The notes under the pieces were generated by a model, which was not told the DNA's origin, did no database searches, and worked only from the letters and a program-made list of their open reading frames with translations. 64,000 nt of DNA from Streptomyces brevispora (GTDB lineage Bacteria > Actinomycetota > Actinomycetes > Streptomycetales > Streptomycetaceae), in contig NZ_VIWW01000002.1 in assembly GCF_007829885.1 (NCBI RefSeq), forward strand, positions 124,001 to 188,000. Direction: 5' to 3'. The position numbers and the translations under genes were made by a program. Shown here piece by piece: positions 35,509 to 64,000 of this stretch. The stretch's first letter is position 1, and each line of letters starts with the position of its first letter.

Positions 35509-36593
35509 ATGGGCAAGCACTTCCCGCGACCGGTCGGCCGTAGATCGGTCCTGGGGCTCGGCCTCGGCCTCACCGCCCTCACCGCGACACCCCTCGGCTC
35601 CCTCCTCGGACTCTCCGCCGAGGCGTCGGCCACCGGGCACGGCCCCGACGTACGGCCGACCGACCCCGGCGCGTACATCTCGTTCACGTCCCGCCCCGGC
35701 AGCTTTCCGCTGGTCCGCGACGGCCGCGCCGCGCCCGTCGTGGTCAGCGACCGCGACTGGGCGGGCGTCGTCCGGGTGGCGGGCGACCTCCGGGACGACA
35801 TCGAGCGCGTCACCGGCATCCGGCCCGCCCTCGCGCACGGCACGGTGCCCATGGGGCGCGAGGTCACGATCATCGGGACCGTGGGACGCAGTCCGCTGAT
35901 CGACGGGCTGATCGCGAAGGGCAGGCTCGACGTCTCGGCCATCGAGGGCAAGTGGGAGACCAGCCTCCAGACCGTGGTGGACAAGCCGCTGCCCGGCGTC
36001 GATTGGAGTACGCCTGGAACCCCGGTCGTCGATCGTCCGGTGCTCTCCCGCTCCCGGCCGGCCGGTTTCGTCGAGGCCAACGGGTACGTCTCCATCGAGG
36101 CCGACCACTACGGCCGGGCCGTGAACGGCGGCGGCGTCGGCTGGCAGCGCATCGCGGACATCGGCCGGACGGGCGCCGGGATGGAACCTTCCCGGTCACC
36201 GCACCCCGGCAGACTCCGGGCGGTGGCAGCCCGCGGTTGGAGTACCGGGTCAGCCTCTTCACCACCGGACCGGTCACCGTCCACGCATACCACCCGCTGC
36301 CGACCGACGGGCTGACGTACGCCGTCTCCTTCGACGACGACGCACCGCAGCCGGTCAACGTCACCCGGGTGACCGCGGCCGTCGACGGGACGATGAACGC
36401 GCAGTGGGCCCGTAACACCTCCGACAACGCCAACGTCACCAGTACGGTGCACCGCATCGGCACCGCCGGCGTGCATGTGCTCAAATTCTGGATGGTCGAC
36501 CCGACGGTGGTGCTCCAGAACCTGGTGGTCGACACCGGCGACGGCCTCAAGCCCAGCTACCTGGGCCCGCCGGAAAGTCTCCGGCTGCGCTGA
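35509..36593 (+). pseudogene. GH115 (alpha-glucuronidase family) gene with catalytic domain deleted and a frameshift
   Basis: The N-terminus is intact: GGGGAGG ribosome binding site, ATG 35509, a twin-arginine-like signal (GRRSVLGLGLGLTALTA) and the GH115 N-terminal domain (GSFPLVRDGRAAPVVVSDRD, REVTIIGTVGRSPLIDGLIA, GKWETSLQTVV). At about 36000 the sequence jumps from DKPLPGV directly into the far C-terminal GH115 domain (FVEANGYVSIEADHY, GWQRIADIGRTGAGMEP). The large catalytic barrel is missing. At about 36188 one base is lost, so the frame changes before the final domain (VTAPRQTPGG, LEYRVSLFTTGPVTV, VLKFWMVDPTVVLQNLVVD), which ends at 36593. GH115 enzymes remove glucuronic acid from xylan; this one cannot. 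Confidence 0.85.
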
Positions 36594-36629
36594 GGGCCGG
36601 GAGGCCCGGGCAAGGGGAGAAGAGAGCGA

Positions 36630-37022
36630 ATGAAGAGCGCGAACGAGGACAGCGGTGCACCGGCCGGACACCTGGAGGTGACTCCGGTCGGTGCGGGGGT
36701 CGAGATCAGACTCGGCACGCCGTCGGGAGAGCTCTCGCTGATCTGCACCCCCGACCGGGCCCGGGAACTGGCCACTGCTCTCGGCCTCGCGGCGGACGAG
36801 GTCGAGAGCGTGCGCTCGGCGGACCCGGTCACGGTCAGGGCGGACGAGCTGCGCCGCGGAGACGTACGGGACGGCAGCCGTGCGATGACGGTGGACGGGG
36901 TCAGGGCCGACGGGGACACCGTCCATGTCACCTGGAAATCGGGCGCCGGGCGCAGCTGGAACCAGCTGTACGACGCCGACGCCGCCATCACCCTGCGCCG
37001 CCGGGGACGCCGGACACAGTGA
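36630..37022 (+). CDS. Hypothetical protein
   Basis: A 130-residue, acidic, soluble protein with no signal peptide or membrane segment. Readable segments are VGAGVEIRLGTPSGELSLIC, PDRARELATALGLAADEV and RAMTVDGVRADGDTVHVTW. ATG 36630 is preceded by GGGGAGAAGAGAG, so expression is plausible. Codon use is normal for the window. I do not recognise the family. It lies between the broken GH115 gene and a DUF1876 gene, with a 63-bp gap to the latter. Confidence 0.65.
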   Translation: MKSANEDSGAPAGHLEVTPVGAGVEIRLGTPSGELSLICTPDRARELATALGLAADEVESVRSADPVTVRADELRRGDVRDGSRAMTVDGVRADGDTVHVTWKSGAGRSWNQLYDADAAITLRRRGRRTQ

Positions 37023-37085
37023 TCCGCCGCGCATGGCCGGGCGAAGGGGCGCACTCTGGAGACAGAGGCTCCGGAGGTGAGCACC

Positions 37086-37358
37086 ATGACGCAGACCGCT
37101 GTCGGATGGCACATCGAGCTGGAATTCGAGGAGGACGCCCACCGCACCCGCGCCGCCGCTCTGGTGCGGCTCTCCGACGGGAGCGAGGTACGTGCCCACG
37201 GCTACGCCAGCCGGCACCCCTCCGACTCCGCGCAGCCCCGGGTGGGCGAGGAGATCGCGGGCGCCCGTGCGCTCAATGAGCTGGCGATGAAGCTGCTGAC
37301 CAAGGCGCACGACGAGATCGACGAGGTGTCCGGCCGCACGTCCTACCCGCTGACCTGA
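37086..37358 (+). CDS. DUF1876 domain protein
   Basis: A 90-residue protein matching the DUF1876 family: GWHIELEFEEDAHRTRAAAL, VRAHGYASRHPSD, ARALNELAMKLLTKAHDEI. These small proteins are widespread in Streptomyces and may bind or sense a small molecule, but their function is unknown. GGAGGT seven bases before ATG 37086 decides this start over GTG 37077. Confidence 0.85.
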   Translation: MTQTAVGWHIELEFEEDAHRTRAAALVRLSDGSEVRAHGYASRHPSDSAQPRVGEEIAGARALNELAMKLLTKAHDEIDEVSGRTSYPLT

Positions 37359-37410
37359 GGGCTGGACCGGGGGCTCGCGCACGAGAGGCATCGGCTCGGC
37401 ACGCGGTGTG

Positions 37411-37484
37411 CGAGCCGCTCGGCACGGTGCGTGCTCCCGAGCAGCACCGAGCCGCTCGGCACCGTGCGTGCTCCCGAGCAGCAT
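37411..37484. repeat. Two 37-bp tandem direct repeats
   Basis: The unit beginning CGAGCCGCTCGGCAC occurs at 37411-37447 and 37448-37484 with two mismatches. Each copy contains GCTCGG and CCGAGC and could fold into a small hairpin. A partial third copy may lie just upstream (about 37390-37410). Confidence 0.8.
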
Positions 37485-37512
37485 GGCTGCGCGATCCGGT
37501 CGCACCCGCGAC

Positions 37513-37568
37513 CATCCGCCCTCCCCGCACACGCCGTCCCGTGACGGCGTGTGCGGGGAGGGCGGATG
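37513..37568. terminator. 26-bp perfect hairpin
   Basis: A perfect 26-bp inverted repeat (37513-37538 against 37543-37568) with a 4-nt loop, the longest in the window. It probably terminates transcription from the DUF1876 side before the GH2 gene; no T-tract follows. Confidence 0.8.
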
Positions 37569-37756
37569 CGTGCCGTGCGGACCGGCGGCATCCGTTTCCC
37601 GCGCATGCACGCGGTACGGCAACTTTTCCGACGGGGACCATTACCGGCAGCACGCTCGGCGGTGCTCCGGCAGCCTGTTTTTCTATCGTTGAAAATTCTC
37701 CATGCACGACTGTTGTTTTGCGTTTGGCGCTGTGGCTCAATGTTCGATTATGTGCT

Positions 37757-37778
37757 GTGCCTCACAGGTTTGAGGCAC
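37757..37778. promoter_or_regulatory. Operator-like inverted repeat before the GH2 gene
   Basis: GTGCCTCA (37757-37764) and TGAGGCAC (37771-37778) form a perfect 8-bp dyad with a 6-bp spacer. It lies 26 bp before the TTG start in the AT-rich leader. It may be a repressor site or an RNA hairpin near the ribosome binding site. Confidence 0.45.
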
Positions 37779-37804
37779 TTCAGCTCTCTCGACAGGACGA
37801 CGCC

Positions 37805-40800
37805 TTGAGACGACAAACGCCCCGACCTCGTGCTCTGTTCAGAACGGTGGCCTGCGCCGCCGCACTCCTGATACCCGTCGGGGCCACCCTGGTCCCCGCC
37901 GCCGCTGCCACCCCGGCCCCCGCCGCCGCCTCCGCGTTCGCGGCCGACAATCCGGCCACCGCCGTGCACGGGCTGAAGGGCGAGTACTTCAGCATGTCCG
38001 CGCCCGGCGCGAGGGACTTCTACAAGCTCGGCGGTGTCGCCCTCGACCCGGAGATCAACTTCCCGGGTCTCACCGGCACGTTCGAGTCCGCGACCGGCCG
38101 GACCGAGAACACCACCGCACGCTGGACCGGCACCATCCAGGCGCCCGAGACCGGCGACTACACCTTCTTCGCGAGCGGCGACAACGGATTTCGGCTCTTC
38201 ATCGACGGCAAGGCGGTCATCGACCACTGGGAGCCCGACTGGGACAACGAGCAGACCAGCGCCCCGGTCGCGCTGAAGGCCGGCGAGCCGCACGAGTTCA
38301 AGCTGGAGATGTTCCAGGACACCGGCGGCGCCAACATGTTCCTGCGCTGGTCCAGCGCGAAGCTCCCGAAGCAGATCGTGCCCGAATCGGCCTTCACCCC
38401 GCCGGCCGACTTCGAGGTCTACCCGGTCGGGCTGAGCGTCGCGAGCGACGGACAGAAGCTCCGGGCGACGTTCGACGACAAGGTCGGCAACCTCTCCGAG
38501 GTGAAGGACCATCTCAGGATCGAGGCGGACACCTCACCGATACCGGTGAAGTCCGTCGCCCGCGCGCCCGGCAACGCCGAGGAACTCCTCGTCACCCTGG
38601 CCGCGCCCGTCCAGAAGGGCCAGCAGGTCCGCGTCGCGTACGACGGCAAGGGCGGCCTCCAGGCAGGCGGCAAGGACGTCCCCGCGATCAGCCGCACGGC
38701 CAGGAACCTGTCCACGCACCGGCTGACCACGACCTGGGGCGACGAGCTCGACCGCAATCACCCGCTGCCCGAGTACCCCAGGCCGCAGCAGGTCCGCGAC
38801 CGGTGGAAGAACCTCAACGGCCCGTGGGAGTTCGCCGGAGCCGCGGCGGGCGAGCAGCCCGTCTTCGGGAAGAAGCTCGGCGAGCGCATCACCGTGCCGT
38901 TCCCCGTCGAGTCACAGCTCTCCGGTCTTGAGCGCCACGAAGACCACATGTTCTACCGCAAGCTCGTCACCGTGCCGAAGAACTGGTCCGTGGACCAGGG
39001 CAAGGGTAAGCAGGGCAAGGACGGCAACCGGCTGAAGCTCAACTTCGGTGCCGTCGACTACCAGGCCCGCGTCTGGGTCAACGGCAAGCAGGTCGCCGAG
39101 CACACCGGCGGCTACACCTCCTTCAGCGCCGACATCACGGACGCGGTCAAGGGCAGCGGCCCGCAGGAGATCGTCGTCGCGGTCACCGACACCACCGGTG
39201 ACGACCAGCCGAAGGGCAAGCAGTCCCGCAACCCCGGCGGCATCGTCTACACGCCGTCCTCCGGCATCTGGCAGACCGTCTGGATGGAGCCGGTCGCCCC
39301 CGCCTCGGTGGACGCCCTGACGACCACCCCCGACATCGACCAGGGCCGCCTGGCCCTGACGGTCAACTCCGCCGAGGCCTCGGCCGGTGCGCGGATCAAG
39401 GCCGTCGCCCGGGACAGGAAGGGCAAGGTCGTCGGCACGGTCACCGGCCCGGCCAACCACGCGCTGAGCCTGCTCGTCGGGAAGCAGCACCTCTGGACCC
39501 CGGACGATCCCTACCTGTACGACCTCGAGGTCACCCTCACCGACGGCCGCTCCAAGGACACCGTCGACAGCTACTTCGGCATGCGCTCACTCGGCATCCA
39601 GAAGGTCGGCGGCTACCAGAAGCTGGTGCTCAACGGGAAGCCGTTCTTCTCCCTCGCCATGCTGGACCAGGGCTTCTGGCCCGACGGCCTCTACACCCAG
39701 CCGAGCGACGCCGCGCTGACCTTCGACCTGAAGGCCCAGAAGGAGCTCGGTTTCAACGCGGTGCGCAAGCACATCAAGGTGGAGTCGGCTCGCTGGTACT
39801 ACCACGCGGACCGGCTCGGCCTGCTGGTGTGGCAGGACTTCGTCTCCGCCGACATCACCGGCGCGAAGGGGCAGCAGGCCTTCCTCTCGCAGGGCAAGCA
39901 GATGATGGAGCAACTGCACAACTCGCCCTCGATCGGCGGCTGGATCGTCTTCAACGAGGGCTGGGGCGAGTGGGACCGCACCGAGACCGGCAAGATCACC
40001 GATTCGGTCAAGGCCGCCGACCCGTCCCGCGTCGTCAACGCGCACAGCGGTGTCAACTGCTGCTCGTCGAAGGGTGACTCGGGCAGGGGCGACATCATCG
40101 ACCACCACGACTACGTCAACAACGACGCACCGTTCCCGGACGACCGGGCTGCGATGGACGGTGAGCACGGCGGCTTCACGCTCCGTACCGCCGGCCACAT
40201 GTGGCCGGGCGCACCCGCGGCGATCTACAGCGGTGTCGCGGACAAGGACGCCCTCACGGCCAAGTACGTCGACAACACGCGTACGTACTACCTGGCGGCC
40301 GCCGGCGCCGAACTGTCCGGCGCGGTGTACACCCAGGTCAGCGACCTGGAGAACGAGCTGAACGGCCTCTACACCTACGACCGGCGCGAGATCAAGATCG
40401 ATCGCAAGAAGGTCAGGCAGATCAACGAACAGGTCATCGCGGCCGGAGCGGCCGCCGGCCACCGCGACGCGGTGAAGGGCGGCGCCGCCTGGAACCTCGA
40501 CGAGGGCAAGGGCACCAAGGCGAGCGACCAGGGCCCCAACCGTCTCCCGCTGACCCTCTCCGCGGGCACCACCTGGACGCCCGGCGTCCAGGGCTCCGCG
40601 CTGAAGTTCAACGGTGAGGGACAGTACGCCCAGACGGAGGGCCCGGTCGTCGACACCACCGGCAACTACACGGTGTCGGCCTGGGCCACGCTCGACGCGC
40701 TGCCGGGCAACTACGCGACGGTGGTCAGCCAGGACGGCCGACGCACGGAGAACCCGTTCTATCTCCAGTACGGGCAGGGCGCGTTCGCCTTCAGCGCCCC

Positions 40801-41089
40801 GGGCGGGAAGCGGGCCCGGGCGGAGATGACGCCCGAGACCGCCAAGTGGTACCACCTCGTGGGTGTGCGCGACGGCGACGAGCTGAAGCTGTACGTCGAC
40901 GGCAGCCTCGCGGCCACGGCCCAGGCCGGTCCCGCGGACGTCAGCACAGGACCGCTCTCCGTGGGCCGTGCGCAGTACGCGGGCGAGAAGGGTGACTTCT
41001 GGAACGGCGCCATCGACCAGGTCAAGGTGTACGACAGGGCCCTGACCGCGGACGAGGTGAGCGCGCTGCACGGCACCGAGCAGCCGTAG
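37805..41089 (+). CDS. Secreted glycoside hydrolase family 2 with PA14 and LamG domains
   Basis: A 1094-residue exported enzyme. The signal peptide (FRTVACAAALLIPVGATLV) is followed by a PA14 sugar-binding domain at about residues 55-190 (GLKGEYFSM, GDYTFFASGDNGFRLFIDGK). The GH2 sugar-binding jelly-roll (LNGPWEFAG, LNFGAVDYQARVWVNGKQVA), the immunoglobulin-like domain and the TIM barrel come next. The barrel has acid/base E718 in VFNEGWGEWD and a likely nucleophile Glu in DGEHGGF. A LamG-like domain (about 900-1094) closes the protein. The substrate, likely a plant beta-glycan or galactoside, is unknown. The TTG start at 37805 fits the signal peptide and has AGGACG upstream; no ATG or GTG is well placed. 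Confidence 0.85.
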   Translation: MRRQTPRPRALFRTVACAAALLIPVGATLVPAAAATPAPAAASAFAADNPATAVHGLKGEYFSMSAPGARDFYKLGGVALDPEINFPGLTGTFESATGRTENTTARWTGTIQAPETGDYTFFASGDNGFRLFIDGKAVIDHWEPDWDNEQTSAPVALKAGEPHEFKLEMFQDTGGANMFLRWSSAKLPKQIVPESAFTPPADFEVYPVGLSVASDGQKLRATFDDKVGNLSEVKDHLRIEADTSPIPVKSVARAPGNAEELLVTLAAPVQKGQQVRVAYDGKGGLQAGGKDVPAISRTARNLSTHRLTTTWGDELDRNHPLPEYPRPQQVRDRWKNLNGPWEFAGAAAGEQPVFGKKLGERITVPFPVESQLSGLERHEDHMFYRKLVTVPKNWSVDQGKGKQGKDGNRLKLNFGAVDYQARVWVNGKQVAEHTGGYTSFSADITDAVKGSGPQEIVVAVTDTTGDDQPKGKQSRNPGGIVYTPSSGIWQTVWMEPVAPASVDALTTTPDIDQGRLALTVNSAEASAGARIKAVARDRKGKVVGTVTGPANHALSLLVGKQHLWTPDDPYLYDLEVTLTDGRSKDTVDSYFGMRSLGIQKVGGYQKLVLNGKPFFSLAMLDQGFWPDGLYTQPSDAALTFDLKAQKELGFNAVRKHIKVESARWYYHADRLGLLVWQDFVSADITGAKGQQAFLSQGKQMMEQLHNSPSIGGWIVFNEGWGEWDRTETGKITDSVKAADPSRVVNAHSGVNCCSSKGDSGRGDIIDHHDYVNNDAPFPDDRAAMDGEHGGFTLRTAGHMWPGAPAAIYSGVADKDALTAKYVDNTRTYYLAAAGAELSGAVYTQVSDLENELNGLYTYDRREIKIDRKKVRQINEQVIAAGAAAGHRDAVKGGAAWNLDEGKGTKASDQGPNRLPLTLSAGTTWTPGVQGSALKFNGEGQYAQTEGPVVDTTGNYTVSAWATLDALPGNYATVVSQDGRRTENPFYLQYGQGAFAFSAPGGKRARAEMTPETAKWYHLVGVRDGDELKLYVDGSLAATAQAGPADVSTGPLSVGRAQYAGEKGDFWNGAIDQVKVYDRALTADEVSALHGTEQP

Positions 41090-41106
41090 ACCGTCCGGCA
41101 CAGTGA

Positions 41107-41148
41107 GCCGCTGCCTGCCGTCGCACCCGTGCGACGGCAGGCAGCGGC
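41107..41148 (+). terminator. Hairpin terminator after the GH2 gene
   Basis: A near-continuous perfect dyad (arms 41107-41126 and 41129-41148, about 19 pairs allowing for the loop) starts 18 bp after the GH2 stop codon. Confidence 0.85.
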
Positions 41149-41194
41149 ATGCCCGGCAGCCCCTCCGGGCGCGGCGTCGTGTGAGGATCAAGGG

Positions 41195-41707
41195 ATGGAG
41201 CAACCCGAGATCCGTCGCCGCCGCGACGACGACATGGCGGCGTGTGCGGAGGCGCTGGCCACCGTGTACGTGGCGGACCGCTACCCGGCGCGCTGGCCGG
41301 CCGACCCGGGCGGCTGGTTGACCCCCGCGGGCATGCTCGCCGCCTGGGTGGCCCTGGACGGTACCGACGTCCTGGGGCATGTCGCACTCACCCGGACCGG
41401 CCCCGCCATGGCGGCGACGGCCGGGCTTCCTCAGGACGAACTGGCTGCGGTGTCAAGGCTGTTCGCCACGGCATCGGCCCGGCGGCGCGGAGTGGCGAGC
41501 GCGCTGCTGGCGACCGCCTCGGCAGCCGCGGTGGCCGACGGCCTGAGGCCGGTCCTGGAGGTGGAGGACGGCGGCGGCGCCGCCGTCCGGCTCTACGAGC
41601 GCGCCGGTTGGCGGCTCGTCTCCAGCCGCGTGGGCGACTGGACGACGCACGACGGCCGGACAGCGCTGCTGCACACGTACATCGCACCGGCCGGTGCGGC
41701 GCGGTAG
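41195..41707 (+). CDS. GNAT-family N-acetyltransferase
   Basis: A 170-residue acetyl-CoA-dependent acyltransferase. The fold is visible as EIRRRRDDDMAACAEALATV at the N-terminus, VLGHVALTRTGPAM, then motif A with the acetyl-CoA pyrophosphate loop (SRLFATASARRRGVASALL) and motif B (AAVRLYERAGWRLVSSR). ATG 41195 follows GAGGATCAAGGG. It is separated from the GH2 gene by a strong hairpin, so it is transcribed alone. The acceptor is unknown. Confidence 0.85.
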   Translation: MEQPEIRRRRDDDMAACAEALATVYVADRYPARWPADPGGWLTPAGMLAAWVALDGTDVLGHVALTRTGPAMAATAGLPQDELAAVSRLFATASARRRGVASALLATASAAAVADGLRPVLEVEDGGGAAVRLYERAGWRLVSSRVGDWTTHDGRTALLHTYIAPAGAAR

Positions 41708-41727
41708 CGCGCCTGCCGGTGCCGGAC

Positions 41728-41769
41728 CGACGGCCCGGGCGCGACGCGATTGCGTCTCGTCCGGGCCGT
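41728..41769 (+). terminator. Hairpin terminator after the acetyltransferase
   Basis: The outer arms GACGGCCCGG (41728-41737) and CCGGGCCGTC (41760-41769) are perfect, and the inner part pairs imperfectly (CGACGC with GCGTCT). It starts 20 bp after the stop codon. Confidence 0.75.
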
Positions 41770-42506
41770 CGGCGTGCGTGGTGCGGGGAGGGCAGGGAGC
41801 CAGGGGGGTCTCCACCGCCCAGGTGGTGTCCTCGGTGAACGTGGCCGGGTTGTCCCAGGCGTGTGTGCCGCCCGGTGTGGCCGGCCACACCTCGGAGCCG
41901 ATGGGGCGCAGGCAACTGCCCGGCAGGCCGTTTCCTCTCCGCTCCCGCAGCCGTTGACTCTTCAGCGTGCACCGTGCGGAACGTACGGCCTGTCGAGGGC
42001 TCCGTCTGGTTGGACGGGGCGGGGTGCGAGCGGGGTGCGGGACCGGCGCACGGGAGCGCGTTGTGATCTGGGTGTGCCAGATCGTCTGCGGGCGTACGCC
42101 GTCGGCTATCCGGATTTGATCGGGTCGTATTCAGTAATACGCGCGCAATCGGGACATCGAGTGGCTGAATGTTTTCGTTGAGGGCGGTTCGGCCTGTGTC
42201 TCGGACGGGTCTCGGTCCTTCTCGGCCCATTGGGTGCTCCTGGGCAATGGGTTGAATTTTCATCTTCGGTCGACGAGGGTCCTCTATTGTGATCGGCGTG
42301 AGCGGACGAGGCCGGGAAGTCCGGCTCGGCCATGAGCGATACGTCGGTATCCCAGGGCGAAACGTATCTCCATCCCACGTGACGGAGATCGGGTCGTGCG
42401 GGGCGGGCGGTTCGACCGACGGCCGCATGAATTGATCGGTGCGGTGCGCTCGGAAGAGACTGATGAACATGTCGTGGAAAGCGTGAGAACAGGTGGGGGG
42501 ACGGTC
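41770..42506. other. Long spacer before mbtH
   Basis: About 740 bp without a convincing gene. A lower-strand frame (roughly 41890 to 41770) reads AWDNPATFTEDTTWAVETPL and looks faintly protein-like, possibly the decayed end of a lost gene. From about 42100 to 42300 the DNA is clearly AT-richer than the rest and includes GTATT...AATAC. This is the likely promoter and leader region of the NRPS cluster. Confidence 0.4.
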
Positions 42507-42725
42507 GTGGCCAATCCTTTCGATGACGAGTCGGGACGGTTCGTGACGCTGGTGAATGGCGAGGGTCAGTACTCGCTGTGGCCGGTGCACATTGATATCC
42601 CGGGCGGCTGGAGCGTCGGCGGCCCGGAAGGATCGCGTCAGGAGTGTCTGGACGCGATCGAGGCCGCGTGGACCGACATGCGACCCACCAGCCTGGTGCG
42701 GTTGATGGAGGCGGGCACCGGATAG
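42507..42725 (+). CDS. mbtH: MbtH-like protein
   Basis: A 72-residue MbtH-family protein, the small chaperone-like partner that activates or solubilises NRPS adenylation domains. The whole signature is present: NPFDDESGRFVTLVNGEGQY, SLWPVHIDIPGGW and AIEAAWTDMRPTSL, with the invariant Trp residues. The GTG start at 42507 sits after GGGGGG. It lies 402 bp upstream of the giant NRPS. That gap is unusually long for an mbtH-NRPS pair and contains a 15-bp stem dyad. Confidence 0.95.
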   Translation: MANPFDDESGRFVTLVNGEGQYSLWPVHIDIPGGWSVGGPEGSRQECLDAIEAAWTDMRPTSLVRLMEAGTG

Positions 42726-42783
42726 TCGGACGTCCGAGCCGTCGGAGGTCTCGTGGGCCACCGCCGGGCCGGACGGATGCCGT

Positions 42784-42839
42784 CACTCCTGCCTGATCGA
42801 ATGTGCTCCCAAGTGGGCAGAAATGATCAGGCGGGAGTG
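42784..42839. terminator. Large dyad between mbtH and the NRPS (terminator or attenuator)
   Basis: Arms 42784-42798 and 42825-42839 pair over 15 bp (one G-U) around a 26-nt loop. The loop contains a second small dyad (GCTCCC...GTGGGC). It begins 58 bp after the mbtH stop and could terminate mbtH transcripts or regulate read-through into the NRPS. Confidence 0.5.
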
Positions 42840-43127
42840 CTAATTGGTCATGTCTCGACTGTGAAAAGTCATGTTGCCCGTGCGGCTTTCATGAATCATC
42901 GGCGGACTGCTTCGCGGCTCGTCCTCGAATGAGTGAAGGCAGCGGAGTGCCCTGCCGGTTTGCCTGAGCCGGACGGTGCCCCGCCGGTGCCCGGTGCCTT
43001 GAGTGCGGCCACGCTCCACTTCACTTTATCCGGCCGCGGTCGGTCATGAATGCCCCACCGGCGCGGCCGGTTTTTGTTGCGCCTTCCTCGTCCCCCGCGA
43101 AATCTCTCCCCAAAGGTGTGGTTCGGC

Positions 43128-64000
<20,873 letters not shown>

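Noticed and set aside
37411..37484. CRISPR-like repeats
   Set aside because: Only two directly abutting copies without spacers and no cas genes in the window; a tandem duplication, not an array.
41453..41890. Lower-strand ORF (MWPATPGGTHAWDNPATFTED...)
   Set aside because: Most of it is antisense to the acetyltransferase gene. Only the first ~40 residues look protein-like, and no start signal or family is recognisable.
43050..43127. Earlier start of the first NRPS
   Set aside because: The extra 26 residues are Arg/Pro-rich and unlike a condensation-domain N-terminus. ATG 43128 has a ribosome binding site and directly precedes the domain.

Overview
The window is from a high-GC actinomycete, almost certainly a Streptomyces. 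The genes are third-position-GC-rich, with GTG/TTG starts. They include a SpoIIE-type phosphatase fused to sensor and anti-sigma-like ATPase domains, FUSC and DUF1876 proteins, many secreted polysaccharide and protein degrading enzymes, DasR-type operators (GGTCTAGACC/GGTCCAGACC), and a large modular NRPS. Many gene ends are marked by long, perfect GC-rich hairpins without T-tracts, as is common in Streptomyces.

Layout. 1-16.2 kb: a membrane SpoIIE phosphatase; a secreted F5/8C plus beta-helix protein behind a LacI-type palindrome; an XRE regulator; a secreted M4 metalloprotease fused to an M28 aminopeptidase; two translationally coupled aldo/keto reductases; a membrane-anchored Ser/Thr kinase; a HAD phosphatase; and an AsnC regulator. 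16.2-22.6 kb: a chitin-related block with an AA10 lytic polysaccharide monooxygenase behind a DasR-like site, a FUSC membrane protein behind an intrinsic terminator in its leader, a lactonase-type beta-propeller behind a second DasR-like site, a degenerate CbiX-like protein and a BadF-type N-acetylglucosamine kinase.

22.1-25 kb is a recombination scar. The resident uracil-DNA glycosylase gene has lost its first third, and a complete, lower-GC, divergent ung lies head-to-head beside it. Wreckage follows: a frameshifted and truncated IS1380-type transposase, a decapitated gene tail, the first ~27 codons of a flavoprotein and an IS3 orfB remnant. 25-29.6 kb holds an NmrA-like reductase, a nitroreductase, a BNR-repeat protein and a LacI regulator.

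29.7-36.6 kb is a xylo-/gluco-oligosaccharide uptake operon: lipoprotein SBP, two permeases and a GH3 glycosidase, with LacI-type operator half-sites overlapping the leader. It is followed by a GH115 (alpha-glucuronidase family) gene destroyed by an internal deletion of the catalytic domain plus a frameshift. 36.6-42.5 kb: two small hypothetical proteins, a 446-bp spacer with 37-bp tandem repeats and a 26-bp perfect hairpin, a secreted PA14-GH2-LamG enzyme and a GNAT acetyltransferase.

42.5-64 kb is the start of a non-ribosomal peptide cluster: mbtH, then a 4832-residue tetramodular NRPS (C-A-T-C-A-T-C-A-T-C-A-T-E), then a second NRPS overlapping it by GTGA and running off the window (C-A-T-C-A-T...). 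Hand-read specificity residues suggest the order X-Gln-X-D-Gln-X-Phe..., where the X domains share one unusual code. No thioesterase, transporter or tailoring gene is inside the window, so the product remains unidentified.
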